Source of the DNA: Sinosporangium siamense
GTDB taxonomy: Bacteria; Actinomycetota; Actinomycetes; Streptosporangiales; Streptosporangiaceae
DNA: 64,000 nt
NCBI RefSeq assembly: GCF_016863435.1
Contig: NZ_BOOW01000037.1
Location: 103,764 to 167,763 of the forward strand
Reading direction: 5' to 3'
Below the pieces are notes generated by a model. The model saw only the letters and a list, made by a program, of their open reading frames with translations. It did not search any database and was not told the DNA's origin. Positions 19,429 through 29,338 of the stretch are shown here, piece by piece. The position numbers were made by a program, and so were the translations under genes. Within the stretch, counting starts at the first letter, position 1. Each line of letters begins with the position of its first letter.

Positions 19429-20301
19429 TCAAACGGGCAGCCGGTAGGAATCACCATCCAGGGCCTCGGCGAGACCGTCGGAGATGAGGCCGTCCAGGGC
19501 TCGTTCGCGTTGGACAGAATCGTGCCAGACTACGTCCAGGGCCGCCTTGGGCACTGCGCCATGGGCCTGCCGGAGCACGGCGAGCAGGCGGCCGCGGCAC
19601 TGGCGATCGGTGCCCTCATAGGTCTGGCCCTTGCGTGCCGGGCCGTCGTAGGCCGGTTTTCCGGCCAGGTGCCAGGCGCAGCGGGCCTTGATCGGGCAGT
19701 CGGCGCACCGGGGGGCGCGGGCCGTGCACACCAGGGCGCCGAGTTCCATGACCGCCACCGCCCACCGGGCCGCCCCCACTGGTGGGATCAACGCCTCGGC
19801 GATCCGCCGTTCGGCCGACGTGGTGGCGTTCGGCGGAAACTCCTCCGCGCTCACGGCACGCGCCAGCACGCGGCGAACGTTGGTGTCGAGCACGGCGTGG
19901 CTCTTGCCGTACGCGAAACTCGCGACGGCCGCCGCCGTGTAGTCGCCGATGCCCGGCAGCGAACGCAGGGTCGTGTAGTCGCTCGGCACCTCGCCGCCGT
20001 GGTCGGCCACGATCGCCTGGGCGCAGCCGTGAAGGCGCAGGGCGCGGCGCGGGTAGCCGAGGCGGCCCCAATGGCGCACGGCCTCCCCGGAGGACTCGGC
20101 GGCGAGGTCGGCGGGGGTGGGCCAGCGGACCATCCACATGGTCCAGATCGGGAGCACCCGGGCCACCGGGGTCTGCTGGAGCATGATCTCGCTGACGAGG
20201 ACGCCCCAGGGGGTCGCGTCGGTGCGACGCCAGGGGAGGTCGCGGGCGTTCTCGGAGTACCAGTCGAGGATGGGCTCGCGGAGACGGTTCGGCTCGTACA
20301 C
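19429..20301 (-). CDS. mutY: A/G-specific adenine DNA glycosylase
   Basis: MutY removes adenine mispaired with 8-oxoguanine. The 290-residue product has the catalytic Glu38 in SEIMLQQTP, the helix-hairpin-helix LPGIGDYTAAAV at 115-126, the catalytic Asp139 in AVLDTNVRRVL and the 4Fe-4S cluster cysteines 192, 199, 202 and 208 (C-x6-C-x2-C-x5-C). It lacks the C-terminal NUDT1-like 8-oxoG-recognition domain, as do other short actinobacterial MutY proteins. The start is GTG at 20301. The position near disA and radA matches the mycobacterial DNA-repair neighbourhood. Confidence 0.93.
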   Translation of the reverse strand: MYEPNRLREPILDWYSENARDLPWRRTDATPWGVLVSEIMLQQTPVARVLPIWTMWMVRWPTPADLAAESSGEAVRHWGRLGYPRRALRLHGCAQAIVADHGGEVPSDYTTLRSLPGIGDYTAAAVASFAYGKSHAVLDTNVRRVLARAVSAEEFPPNATTSAERRIAEALIPPVGAARWAVAVMELGALVCTARAPRCADCPIKARCAWHLAGKPAYDGPARKGQTYEGTDRQCRGRLLAVLRQAHGAVPKAALDVVWHDSVQRERALDGLISDGLAEALDGDSYRLPV

Positions 20302-20858
20302 CTGTCCGACCTTAGTCGGGTGATTCCGTGGATATGCCGGTAGCGAGCAAGGCGGTCGTCACTTTGACCAGGGCCATTTTTCTGATCCCACGCATCCTGT
20401 TGAGGGAACAATTACCCTAAAACGCCACTAAAGGCCGTAAAACACCGAAATCTCAAGATTGTCGGGAGCGATGGGCAAGAGGCTCCGCCGTCACCCGAGC
20501 CCGCCACCCCGCCGGCCCGGGTCTGACCGCCTGCCCGGGCGCGGTACGGCGAAGCCCGGCGGGCCGGATTCCCGGGAGAGCGCCGCAGTCCGGGTCACAG
20601 GGCGCGCTTCGTTCGCCCCGCCGAGAGGGCCTCTGCCGTACGGCATGGCCGGGCTGTGGGGGTGGTGCGGGCCGGGGCCGCCAACCCCCGCCAAGGGGGC
20701 TCGTGCCGTACGAAAGGGCAGGTCAGGCGGGGGATATATCCCGCCAAGAGCGGAGTGGACATGACGAACGCGCTGATATGCGCGGTCTTCGGTGCAGCGC
20801 TCCCCGGCGTACGGCGGGTCGCCGCCTGTGGGGGGCAAGGACTCTCCATACTGTGCGT
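20302..20858. other. Intergenic region between mutY and a divergent membrane-protein gene
   Basis: 557 bp without a convincing gene. The mutY-proximal end is AT-rich (around 20405-20460) and probably holds its promoter. The rest is GC-rich and contains a perfect 12-bp palindrome TGCCGTACGGCA (20634-20645) and several further GTACGG/CCGTAC motifs (near 20535, 20706 and 20813) of the type dispersed through this window. Confidence 0.5.
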
Positions 20859-21542
20859 ATGGACCCGGACACGTTTCGTAGTGATGGCCTCGGTGGGCCG
20901 GACATCTACTGGCGGCGGCGCATGCTGGTGCTGGTCGCGCTGCTCGTCGTCGTGGCCGTCGTGGCGTGGGCGTGCTCGCGGAGCGCGAGCGGCCCTCAGC
21001 GGTCCGCCGCCCCCCTGAGCACCCCCGCCTCCGAGCCCGTGCTGGCCAACCTGCCGTCGCTCACCCCGACCCCGTCCCCGTCACTGGGCGCCTCCCAGAC
21101 CCGGTCGCAGTCGCCCAAGGCCACCAAGGCCGCACCTCGTCCCAAACGCCCGGGAGAGCCCTGTGCGGAGCGTGACCTGGTGCTCAACCTGGAGGGACGC
21201 ACCGAGGTCTACACCGGCGACAGCAGACCGGGATTCATGCTCACCCTGGTCAACACGGGCAAGGTCATGTGCACGACCGACGTGGGGCCGCGGGCGGTCG
21301 AGATCCGCATCACCTCCGGCGAGGACCGCGTGTGGTCGTCGGCCGACTGCATCAGCGGCGACGGCCTGGACATCCAGCGCCTTGAGCGCGGCATCCCCTA
21401 CGTTCGCATGATCGAGTGGGACCGCCGCCGATCCGGCCGCGACTGTGTGGGCGATCGCACAGCGGCCCGTCCCGGCACCTATGTGGTGGGTGTGCGCGCG
21501 GGCAAGCTGACGGCGCCGAAGGCGGTCTTCCACCTGCGCTGA
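20859..21542 (+). CDS. Single-pass membrane protein with an extracellular domain, unknown
   Basis: The 227-residue product has a short cytoplasmic start (MDPDTFRSDGLGGPDIYWRRR), one membrane helix (MLVLVALLVVVAVVAWACS), a Ser/Thr/Pro-rich stalk to about residue 100 and a compact extracellular domain of about 125 residues. That domain has four cysteines (GEPCAERD, KVMCTTDVG, SADCISG, GRDCVGD) that could form two disulphides, and a beta-sandwich-like pattern (FMLTLVNTGKVMCTTDVGPRAVEIRI). I do not recognise the family with certainty; the fold resembles DUF4232-like domains. The ATG at 20859 is chosen because it begins the topology cleanly. It faces disA. Confidence 0.75.
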   Translation: MDPDTFRSDGLGGPDIYWRRRMLVLVALLVVVAVVAWACSRSASGPQRSAAPLSTPASEPVLANLPSLTPTPSPSLGASQTRSQSPKATKAAPRPKRPGEPCAERDLVLNLEGRTEVYTGDSRPGFMLTLVNTGKVMCTTDVGPRAVEIRITSGEDRVWSSADCISGDGLDIQRLERGIPYVRMIEWDRRRSGRDCVGDRTAARPGTYVVGVRAGKLTAPKAVFHLR

Positions 21543-21633
21543 GCCCGGCGCTCCGCGACACAGCCGAGCCCACGCCGACGCGGGCCCGGGCCAGGGCGGG
21601 CGGTGCCGTAGCCCCATAAGCCGGCGGATCGGG

Positions 21634-22719
21634 TCAGACGTAGCGTTCGAGGATGGACGACTCGGCAAGCCTGGACAACCCCTCGCGCACGCTGCGCGCC
21701 CGCGACTCGCCGACGCCCCCGACGGCCTGGAGGTCGTCGACCCCGGCCGCCAGCAGCTTCTGCAGGCCGCCGAAGTGTTCCACGAGGCGGTCGACCACCG
21801 TGGACGGCAGTCGCGGCACCTTGGCCAGCAGGCGGAAGCCTCGCGGGCTCACGGGCGCGTCCAGGGCGGCGGGGCCGGTGTGGCCGAGCACCTGGGCGAC
21901 GGCGGGGAGGTCCAGCAGCTCGGAGGCGTCGAGGTGGTAGAGGTCGTCCATGGCCTCCGACAGTTTGCGGGCGCGGCGGCTGGTGGAGGTCGGCAGATAG
22001 TCGCGGACGACGAGTTCGCGTTCGGAGTCGACGCCGGCGACGAGCTCGTCGAGCTGGAGGGAGAGCAGGCGGCCGTCCGTGCCGAGCTCGACGACGTAGC
22101 CCTCGATCTCGTCGGCGATGCGCCGCACCATCTCCAGGCGCTGGGCCACCACCGAGACGTCGCGCACCGTGACAAGGTCCTCGATCTCCAGGGCCGACAG
22201 GGCGCCGGAGACCTCGTCGAGGCGGAGCTTGTAGCGCTCGAGGGTGGCGAGGGCCTGGTTGGCCTTGGAGAGGATCACCGACGACTCGTCGAGCACATAG
22301 CGGATGCCGTCGAGATAGAGCGCGATGATGCGCATCGACTTGCTGATCGAGATGACCGGCATGCCGGTCTGCTTGGCGACGCGCTGGGCGGTGCGGTGGC
22401 GGGTGCCGGCCTCGTCCGTGGGAATGGAGGGGTCGGGCACAAGGTGGACCGCGGCGCGGACGATGCTGTGGTCGTCGCCGCGCAGCACGATGGCGCCGTC
22501 CATCTTGGCGAGCTCGCGCAGCCTGGTGGCGGAGAAGGCGACGTCGAGCTCGAAGCCGCCGCTGCACAGCTCTTCGACGACGGCGTTGTAGCCGAGCACG
22601 ACGAGGCCGCCGGTGTGACCGCGCAGGATGCGCTCCAGCCCGTCCCGCAGGGCGGTGCCCGGTGCGAGGGCGGCGAGAGTGGCCCGGCGCCGCTCGTCGG
22701 CCCCCTTGTCAGCGATCAT
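21634..22719 (-). CDS. disA: DNA-integrity scanning protein, diadenylate cyclase
   Basis: DisA makes cyclic di-AMP from two ATP while scanning DNA, and stops when it meets branched DNA. The 361-residue product has the DAC domain with DGA at residues 74-76 and GTRHRT at 105-110, a helical spine, and a C-terminal helix-hairpin-helix region ([25 protein letters not shown]). All catalytic motifs are intact. It lies downstream of radA on the same strand with a gap of about 300 bp, the usual actinobacterial pairing; RadA inhibits DisA in some species (family knowledge). Confidence 0.96.
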   Translation of the reverse strand: MIADKGADERRRATLAALAPGTALRDGLERILRGHTGGLVVLGYNAVVEELCSGGFELDVAFSATRLRELAKMDGAIVLRGDDHSIVRAAVHLVPDPSIPTDEAGTRHRTAQRVAKQTGMPVISISKSMRIIALYLDGIRYVLDESSVILSKANQALATLERYKLRLDEVSGALSALEIEDLVTVRDVSVVAQRLEMVRRIADEIEGYVVELGTDGRLLSLQLDELVAGVDSERELVVRDYLPTSTSRRARKLSEAMDDLYHLDASELLDLPAVAQVLGHTGPAALDAPVSPRGFRLLAKVPRLPSTVVDRLVEHFGGLQKLLAAGVDDLQAVGGVGESRARSVREGLSRLAESSILERYV

Positions 22720-22970
22720 GTGTGGCCTGCTGGGGATGAAGAAGACTCACCGAGCATTTCCCCCTCCTAGGTGGTCCTTGTCGGCGGGAGGCCGATCGAG
22801 GCCAGGTCGGGTGCGGCTGGATCGGTTGGTTGTGGTGAGGGAACATGGGTGTACGGCGGCCTTTCCCCGACCAACCCGGTGCTTAAACGCGGTGCCCTCG
22901 TGAATCCATCACCACCGGTCGTAGCCACATGACCCCCGTTGGTCTCTTATCATGTCCATTTTAACGACCT

Positions 22971-22988
22971 GCCGCCTTACCCGGCGGC
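22971..22988 (-). terminator. Short hairpin after radA
   Basis: GCCGCC and GGCGGC pair around a 6-nt loop, 28 bp after the radA stop in the radA direction. The following AGGTCGTTAAAATG is AT-rich but not a true U-run, so termination is uncertain. The remaining radA-disA gap shows nothing else that I can support. Confidence 0.35.
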
Positions 22989-23015
22989 GGGGAAAATGAG
23001 CATTGTTCATGTGAT

Positions 23016-24428
23016 CTATGTGACGTGTGTGAGTGCGTCCCACACGTTCTCAGCTTCTACGACGTCAAAACCGGGCGCGAGGTTCGCTGCGGCGCCGGAA
23101 ACGGGCACAAGTGATCGCTGGCCCTGCCGCCCGGAGTTGCCGGTCGCGAGGGATCCGGTCGGCACAAGAGCCCTGGTGAAGCCGAGCCTCGCGGCCTCCA
23201 TGAGCCTGCGGCGCACGTCCTTGACCGGGCGCAATTCGCCCGCCAGGCCGACCTCGCCCAGCACCACCAGCCCGGAGGGCAGCGGCTTGTCGCCGGCGGC
23301 GCTGGCGACCGCCAGCATCGTGGCGAGGTCGACCGCCGTGTCGCTGAGCCGGATGCCGCCGACGGTCGCGGTGAACACGTCGCAGCCGCCGAGCCGCGCG
23401 TTGAGCCGGCGCTCCAGCACCGCGAGCACCATGGTCACGCGGAACGGATCGAGCCCCGAGGTGCTGCGCCGCGGCTGCTGGGCCTCGGTGCGGGCGACGA
23501 GGGCCTGCACCTCGGCGGGGATGGGCCGGGTGCCCTCGACGGTGACGGTGACGCAGGTGCCGGGCACCGGCTCGGTGCGGCGGGAGACGAACAGGCCGCT
23601 CGGGTCGGTGATGCCTTCGATGCCCTGCTCGTGCAGATCGAAGCAGCCGACCTCGTCGGTGGGGCCGAAACGGTTCTTGATCGCGCGCACCATGCGCAGC
23701 CGGGAGTGCCGGTCGCCCTCGAACTGGAGCACCACGTCGACGAGGTGCTCAAGCACGCGGGGGCCGGCGATGGAGCCGTCCTTGGTCACGTGGCCGACGA
23801 GCACGGTGGACATGTCGCGCTCTTTGGCGAGCCTGATGAGCGTGGCCGCCACCTCGCGGACCTGGGTGACGCCGCCGGGTGTGCCGGTGCTCTGCGCCGA
23901 GCCGATCGTCTGCACCGAGTCGACCACGAGCAGCTTCGGCTGCACGTTGTCGACGTGGGTGAGCACGGCGGAGATGTCGGTCTCCGCGGCCAGGAAAAGC
24001 TGGTCCTGCAGGGCACCGATCCGGTCGGCCCGCAGCCTGACCTGGGCGGCGGACTCCTCACCCGTGATGTAGAGCACCGTCTCGCGCCGCGCGAGCTTGG
24101 CGGCGACGTCGAGCAGCAGGGTCGACTTGCCGATGCCGGGCTCGCCGGCGAGCAGCACGGCCGCGCCCGGCACCAGGCCGCCGCCGAGCACCCGGTCGAG
24201 CTCGCTCACACCTGTTGTGCGCGCGATGGCGATCTCGGCCTTGACCTGGCCGATCGGCACCGCGGGCGCGGTGACGCCGCCTGGGCGCACTGTGGCCGCC
24301 CCGGCCCGCACGCCCTCCTCCTCGACCGTGCCCCACGCCTGGCACTCGCCGCAGCGCCCCACCCATTTGGTCGTGCGCCATCCGCATTCGCCGCAGCGGT
24401 ATCCAGGCTTCTGCCCCGCCTTCGCCAT
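23016..24428 (-). CDS. radA: DNA repair protein RadA
   Basis: RadA (Sms) is a RecA-like ATPase that drives branch migration during recombination. The 470-residue product has the N-terminal zinc finger with Cys12, Cys15, Cys26 and Cys29, Walker A GEPGIGKST at 95-103, the RadA-specific KNRFG motif near residue 250, and a C-terminal Lon-like domain (LPSGLVVLGEVGLAGELRPV). The ATG at 24428 gives MAKAGQKPGYRCGECGW, a usual start. The methyltransferase gene ends 52 bp upstream on the same strand, so the two may be cotranscribed. Confidence 0.96.
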   Translation of the reverse strand: MAKAGQKPGYRCGECGWRTTKWVGRCGECQAWGTVEEEGVRAGAATVRPGGVTAPAVPIGQVKAEIAIARTTGVSELDRVLGGGLVPGAAVLLAGEPGIGKSTLLLDVAAKLARRETVLYITGEESAAQVRLRADRIGALQDQLFLAAETDISAVLTHVDNVQPKLLVVDSVQTIGSAQSTGTPGGVTQVREVAATLIRLAKERDMSTVLVGHVTKDGSIAGPRVLEHLVDVVLQFEGDRHSRLRMVRAIKNRFGPTDEVGCFDLHEQGIEGITDPSGLFVSRRTEPVPGTCVTVTVEGTRPIPAEVQALVARTEAQQPRRSTSGLDPFRVTMVLAVLERRLNARLGGCDVFTATVGGIRLSDTAVDLATMLAVASAAGDKPLPSGLVVLGEVGLAGELRPVKDVRRRLMEAARLGFTRALVPTGSLATGNSGRQGQRSLVPVSGAAANLAPGFDVVEAENVWDALTHVT

Positions 24429-24480
24429 GAGGGCACGGTAGCGCCCCCGGCGGACATTCGAGCAGATGTGCGGGCCGAAA

Positions 24481-25179
24481 CTAGAACTCGCGCCAGCGCA
24501 ATACGTTCGGATAGTCGATCGACAGACCGGCGGTCTCCGCGATCGCCTCGCGGGCCACCTCTGGGGTGAACTCGATGCGCAGCACCGCCTCCAGGTCCGC
24601 CCGGTCGGTGAAGCTCATGCGCAGATCGAGCTCACGCCGCCGCCAGCCCTGCTTGACCCAGAACGCCTCCACGGCGGACGCCGAATAGGTCGGCACAGTG
24701 CGCTGAAACCACCGCCCGAAGGCTCCCCGCGTGGCGTCGAGGTCGACGACGAACGCCGCCCCGCCCCGCCGCATCACCCGCGCCAGCTCCTTCAGGCCCG
24801 GCTCGCAGCCGGGACCGAAGAAATAGGCCCAGCGCGCCACAGCCACGTCCACCGAGGCGTCGGGCAGCGGCACCGCCTGGGCGCCGGCCACGTGCACCGC
24901 GACATTGGCCAGGCCGCGGCAGCGCCGTACGGCTGCCGCCGCGAGATCGCCGTGCGGCTCGACGCCGGTGACCTTGGCCGCGGTGGACGCGTAGAAGGGC
25001 AGGTGATAGCCCGTGCCGCAGCCGATGTCCAGCACGTGGGCGCCGTGCCAGGGGCGCACGGCGGCGATCGCGGAGTCGGCGTGCCCCTCGGGGTCGACGG
25101 CGCGGTTCTCCACCTCGTAGACCTTGGGGGAGTTCCAGATGTTGGGGCTGGGGATCGCCCCTTTCACGATCCGCGACAT
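24481..25179 (-). CDS. Class I SAM-dependent methyltransferase
   Basis: The 232-residue product has the Rossmann methyltransferase motif I VLDIGCGTGYHLPFY, motif II-like VTGVEPHGDL, and LPDASVDVAVARWAYFFGPG before LARVMRRGG. It belongs to the broad Methyltransf_11/25 type that methylates small molecules; the substrate cannot be told. I place the start at the ATG at 25179 (MSRIVKG) because AAGGTGG lies just upstream; two GTG codons 6-9 bp earlier are in frame. It precedes radA on the same strand. Confidence 0.85.
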   Translation of the reverse strand: MSRIVKGAIPSPNIWNSPKVYEVENRAVDPEGHADSAIAAVRPWHGAHVLDIGCGTGYHLPFYASTAAKVTGVEPHGDLAAAAVRRCRGLANVAVHVAGAQAVPLPDASVDVAVARWAYFFGPGCEPGLKELARVMRRGGAAFVVDLDATRGAFGRWFQRTVPTYSASAVEAFWVKQGWRRRELDLRMSFTDRADLEAVLRIEFTPEVAREAIAETAGLSIDYPNVLRWREF

Positions 25180-25348
25180 GGGCACCACCTTAGGACCACG
25201 TCATGGGGGTGTTCGGGCGGCCGGTGAGGACGCGTGGAGTGGTCCGGGAGCGTTGGATACGCCACGCGGCATTCCTGCCGCTTAGGCTGAACTACGTGAA
25301 CGAGTGCATCGAGTGGGAGGACAGGCACGTCGCGGGCGGGACGCCCAG

Positions 25349-26179
25349 GTGACCGGCGTCGTTCGCGTGCCGCGCGTCAAGCCGAGTGCCAAGATCGCGC
25401 TTTCGACCGCTTCGGTCTATCCGGAGCGCACCCCGGACGCGTTCGAACTGGCGGCCCGCCTGGGATACGACGGCGTGGAGATCATGGTCGGCGCCGACCC
25501 GGTGAGTCAGGACGTCGACGTCCTCGAACGGTTGAAAGATCATTATCAGGTGCCCATCCTGGCCGTGCACGCGCCGTGCCTGCTGGTCACGCAGCGTGTG
25601 TGGGGCAAGGATCCGTGGGCGAAGCTCGTACGCGCCAAGGACGCCGCCGAGCGCCTCGGGGCGCGGACGGTCGTGGTGCATCCCCCGTTCCGCTGGCAGC
25701 GGGACTACGCGCGCGACTTCGAGACCGGGCTGGCCCGGATGCGCGACGAGACCGACGTGGTGTTCGCGGTGGAGAACATGTTCCCTCTGCGGGCGCGGGG
25801 CAACGAGGTCGTTCCGTACTCCCCGGACTGGAACCCCGTCGACTACGACTTCCCCCATGTGACGCTGGACATGTCACACACGGCGGTGTCGGGTTCCGAC
25901 GCGATGGAGATGGCGGGCAAGCTCGGGGACCGGCTGGCCCATCTGCACCTGGCCGACGGCAACGGGGTGTCCAACAAGGACGAGCACCTGGTGCCGGGAC
26001 GCGGGTCGCAGCCCTGCGCGCAGATGCTGTCGAGGCTCGCCGACACGGGATACGGTGGTTTGATCGTGTTGGAGATCAACACGCGTAAAGCGGCGGGCAG
26101 GACGCAGCGCATCGACGATCTGGCCGAGGCATTGGCCTTCGCCCGGTTGCACTTCGCGCCCTCCCCGAGAGGTGTGTGA
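25349..26179 (+). CDS. Sugar phosphate isomerase/epimerase-like TIM-barrel protein
   Basis: A 276-residue xylose-isomerase-like (AP endonuclease 2 superfamily) barrel. Motifs in order are [82 protein letters not shown] and [10 protein letters not shown]; the His, Glu and Asp residues are the likely metal ligands. Members act on sugars or inositol derivatives, but the substrate here is unknown. The GTG at 25349 is my choice of start; an upstream GTG at 25304 is possible. It ends 5 bp before a TetR-family gene, so the two form an operon. Confidence 0.8.
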   Translation: MTGVVRVPRVKPSAKIALSTASVYPERTPDAFELAARLGYDGVEIMVGADPVSQDVDVLERLKDHYQVPILAVHAPCLLVTQRVWGKDPWAKLVRAKDAAERLGARTVVVHPPFRWQRDYARDFETGLARMRDETDVVFAVENMFPLRARGNEVVPYSPDWNPVDYDFPHVTLDMSHTAVSGSDAMEMAGKLGDRLAHLHLADGNGVSNKDEHLVPGRGSQPCAQMLSRLADTGYGGLIVLEINTRKAAGRTQRIDDLAEALAFARLHFAPSPRGV

Positions 26180-26183
26180 GGCG

Positions 26184-26846
26184 ATGACGTCCGGTGGTGG
26201 GGGTGACGCGCGCGCGGGATCCGGCACGGTCCCGGGCGCGGACGAGGGGAAGCCGGCCGGGGAGACGCCGAAGCGGCGTCCGGGGCGGCGGCCGGGCCTC
26301 GTCGACACGCGTGGCGAGATCCTCACCGCGGCGCGTGAGGTCTTCGCGGCGAAGGGGTTCGACAAGGCCACCATCCGCGGCATCGCCCGGGAGGCGAAGG
26401 TCGACCCGGCCCTGGTGCACCACTACTTCGCCAGCAAGGAGGGCGTTTTCGTCGCGGCCATGGAGCTGCCCGCCGATCCGAGCCAAGTGGTGCCGTTGTT
26501 GCTCGACGGGCCGCGTGAGGAGTGCGGCGAGCGTCTGACGCGGTTCGTGCTGACGATGGTCTCCGACCCCGAACGGCGGAGCCCGGTGATGGCGCTGGTG
26601 CGCACGGCGATGACCAACGAGCGCACGGCGGTCATGATGCGGGAGTTCATGTTCGAGGCCGTGCTGGGGAAGGTGGGGGCGGCGTTCGGGGTGCCGCCGC
26701 TGCGTATGGAGGCGGCCTTCTCCCAGTTGTTCGGTGTGGTGCTGGTGCGCCATGTGTTGCAGCTGGAGCCGCTGGCGTCGGTGGACCTGGAGGAACTGGT
26801 GAAGCTGGTCGCGCCCACTATCCAGAGGTACATTGACGGGACCTGA
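26184..26846 (+). CDS. TetR-family transcriptional regulator
   Basis: A 220-residue regulator. After a disordered N-terminal tail of about 40 residues the HTH domain spans roughly 45-90: TRGEILTAAREVFAAKGFDKATIRGIAREAKVDPALVHHYFASKEGVFVAAM. The C-terminal domain (LTRFVLTMVSDPERRSPVMALVRTAMTNERTA) is of the TetR_C_17-like type common in actinobacteria. The ATG at 26184 follows GAGGTGTGTGAGG and lies 5 bp after the TIM-barrel gene, so they are cotranscribed and probably functionally tied. The Fe-S membrane protein 200 bp downstream could be a target. Confidence 0.85.
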   Translation: MTSGGGGDARAGSGTVPGADEGKPAGETPKRRPGRRPGLVDTRGEILTAAREVFAAKGFDKATIRGIAREAKVDPALVHHYFASKEGVFVAAMELPADPSQVVPLLLDGPREECGERLTRFVLTMVSDPERRSPVMALVRTAMTNERTAVMMREFMFEAVLGKVGAAFGVPPLRMEAAFSQLFGVVLVRHVLQLEPLASVDLEELVKLVAPTIQRYIDGT

Positions 26847-26858
26847 GTTTGCCAATAG

Positions 26859-26887
26859 TTGCCTTGACGCCACCCCAGGGATATAAA
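26859..26887 (+). promoter_or_regulatory. Candidate promoter upstream of the Fe-S membrane protein
   Basis: TTGCCT (26859-26864) and TATAAA (26882-26887) are 17 bp apart, followed by a leader of about 155 nt to the GTG at 27054. The TATAAA stands out in this GC-rich sequence. Confidence 0.45.
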
Positions 26888-27053
26888 CCCGGAGCATTGT
26901 TCTAGCATCGGTGGTGGCGGCACTGCCGCGCGTCTCGCCTTGAGGGCCCTGCGGCCAGTATGTTACTGAGCAGTAGGATGCGTGGCGGCATGGTCGCCAC
27001 CGTGGATGACCGGTGCGAAGCGCCGGTAGCCGAGGCCTTATGTGGGAGGGCGC

Positions 27054-29177
27054 GTGCTCTGGGTAGCCGTCATCGGGCTTGTAATGACCGTCGTCGCGCT
27101 CGCGCTAGTGGCCCGGCGAGTGCAGTTCCTGTTCAAACTCGCGACCAGCGGGCCCGGCGCCCCCGAGCGCATCGAGTTCGCCAAAGCCAACGTCGGCACC
27201 GAGATCAAAGCCCAGCTCGTCGAGGTCTTCGGCCAGAAGAAGCTGCTCAAGTGGACTCCGTCCGGCACCGCGCACTTCTTCGTGATGTGGGCCTTCTTCA
27301 TCTTGGTGTCGGTCTACCTTGAGGCATATGGCGCCCTCATCCAAGGGGCGATCACCGGCACGCCCGACTTCCACATCCCGCTGATCGGCACCTGGCCCAT
27401 CCTGGGCTTCCTGCAGGACTTCATCGCGGTCGCGGCCTTCCTCGGCCTGGTCGCCTTCGCCGTGATCCGCATTCGCAACTCCCCGAAGACGATGGGCCGC
27501 CAGTCCCGCTTCTCCGGCTCACATCTCGGCGGCGCCTGGCTCGTCCTCTTCATGATCTTCAACGTGATCTGGACGATGTTCCTGTTCCGCGGGGCCGCCG
27601 CCAACCTCGGCAACCTGCCTTACGCCTCGGGCGCGTTCATGTCCGACGCCACGGCGGCGCTGCTGCGGCCGCTCGGCACCACCGCCAACCAGTGGCTCGA
27701 ATACATCGGCCTGCTGCTGCACATCGGCGTCATGCTGGTGTTCTCGGTCATCGTCGTGAACTCCAAGCACCTGCACATCTTCACCGCGCCCATGAATGTC
27801 CTCTTCTCCCGCCGCCCCGACGGGCTCGGCGCCGCGGACGTCATGCGCAGCAACGGCAAGGTGCTCGACTTCGAGGAGGCCGACCCCGAGACCGACCTCT
27901 TCGGCCGCGGCAAGATCGAGGACACCACGTGGAAGGGCTTCCTCGACTTCTACACCTGCACCGAGTGCGGCCGCTGCCAGTCGCAGTGCCCCGCGTGGAA
28001 CACCGACAAGCCGCTGTCCCCGAAGATGCTCATCCTCGACCAGCGCGACCACGCCTTCGCCATCGCGCCCTACATCATGGCCACCGAGGCCGAGCGTGAG
28101 AACCTCCCCGCCGACGTGCTCGAACTCGCCGGCAAGCCGCTCGTCGGCGAGGACGGCGTCATCCACCCCGACGTGCTCTGGTCCTGCACGAACTGCGGCG
28201 CCTGCGTCGAGCAGTGCCCCGTGGACATCGAGCACATCGACCACATCCTCGACATGCGCCGCTACCAGGTGATGATCGAGTCGAGCTTCCCGTCCGAGGC
28301 CGGCGTGATGCTCAAGAACCTTGAGAACAAGGGCAACCCGTGGGGCATGTCCGAGATGAAGCGCGCCGAGTGGATCGAGGAACTCGACTTCGAGGTGCCG
28401 ATCATCGACGAGAAGATGCCCGAGGACGTCGAATACCTCTTCTGGGTGGGCTGCGCGGGCGCCCTCGAGGACCGCGCCAAGAAGACCACCAAGGCGGTCG
28501 CGGAACTCCTGCACATCGCCGGGGTGAAGTTCGGCGTGCTCGGCCCCATGGAGGCGTGCACCGGCGACCCGGCCCGCCGCCTCGGCATGGAGTTCCTGTT
28601 CAACATGCTCGCCCAGCAGAACATCGAGACCCTCAACGAGGCCGGCGTCAAGAAGATCGTGGCCACCTGCCCCCACTGCTTCAACACCCTGGCCAACGAA
28701 TATCCGCAGCTCGGCGGCACCTACGAGGTCGTGCACCACACCCAGCTCCTGGCCAAGCTGGTGGACGAGGGCCTGCTCACCCCGGTCACCCCGATCGAGG
28801 AGAAGATCACCTACCACGACCCCTGCTTCCTCGGCCGCCACAACAAGGTCTACTCCCAGCCGCGCGACATCATGGCCAAGGTGCCGGGGGTCAAGGCGCA
28901 GGAGATGCACCGCCACAAGGACCGCGGCTTCTGCTGCGGCGCCGGCGGCGCGCGCATGTGGATGGAGGAGCGTCTCGGCAAGCGCATCAACACCGAGCGC
29001 GTCGACGAGGCCCTCACCACCGACCCCGACACCGTCTCCACGGCCTGCCCGTTCTGCCTGGTCATGCTGGGTGACGCCATCAATGAGAAGAAGAACACCG
29101 GCGAGGCCAAGGAGACCCTCGAGGTCGTCGACGTGGCCCAGCTGCTGATCAAGTCGGTCAAGGGGGAGAAGGTCTGA
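27054..29177 (+). CDS. Membrane-bound heterodisulfide-reductase-like Fe-S protein
   Basis: The 707-residue product has an N-terminal membrane part with about five to six helices (the first is VAVIGLVMTVVALALV), resembling HdrE/NarI-type quinone-binding subunits. Two 4Fe-4S motifs follow, CTECGRCQSQCPAWN and CTNCGACVEQCPVD. Two CCG domains come last, with GCAGALEDR, CTGDPARR and the final CCGAGGARMWMEE. It belongs to the large iron-sulfur reductases found across actinobacteria (mycobacterial Rv0338c type), thought to pass electrons to or from the quinone pool; the partner is unknown. I chose GTG 27054 because GGGAGGG precedes it; GTG 27042 is the alternative. Confidence 0.87.
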   Translation: MLWVAVIGLVMTVVALALVARRVQFLFKLATSGPGAPERIEFAKANVGTEIKAQLVEVFGQKKLLKWTPSGTAHFFVMWAFFILVSVYLEAYGALIQGAITGTPDFHIPLIGTWPILGFLQDFIAVAAFLGLVAFAVIRIRNSPKTMGRQSRFSGSHLGGAWLVLFMIFNVIWTMFLFRGAAANLGNLPYASGAFMSDATAALLRPLGTTANQWLEYIGLLLHIGVMLVFSVIVVNSKHLHIFTAPMNVLFSRRPDGLGAADVMRSNGKVLDFEEADPETDLFGRGKIEDTTWKGFLDFYTCTECGRCQSQCPAWNTDKPLSPKMLILDQRDHAFAIAPYIMATEAERENLPADVLELAGKPLVGEDGVIHPDVLWSCTNCGACVEQCPVDIEHIDHILDMRRYQVMIESSFPSEAGVMLKNLENKGNPWGMSEMKRAEWIEELDFEVPIIDEKMPEDVEYLFWVGCAGALEDRAKKTTKAVAELLHIAGVKFGVLGPMEACTGDPARRLGMEFLFNMLAQQNIETLNEAGVKKIVATCPHCFNTLANEYPQLGGTYEVVHHTQLLAKLVDEGLLTPVTPIEEKITYHDPCFLGRHNKVYSQPRDIMAKVPGVKAQEMHRHKDRGFCCGAGGARMWMEERLGKRINTERVDEALTTDPDTVSTACPFCLVMLGDAINEKKNTGEAKETLEVVDVAQLLIKSVKGEKV

Positions 29178-29338
29178 TCCCGGCGCGGCACCTTAACAGA
29201 ATTCACGCGAAATATCTGACTTAGAGTTAAGTTTCAAATAAAGTGATCTCCGCGCGGAAACCTTTCTTTCGCATTACAACTGAATCACGGTAGCCTCAAC
29301 GTCGCGCGGCTCATTCGGCGGGGAGGGGGCTTGAGGGG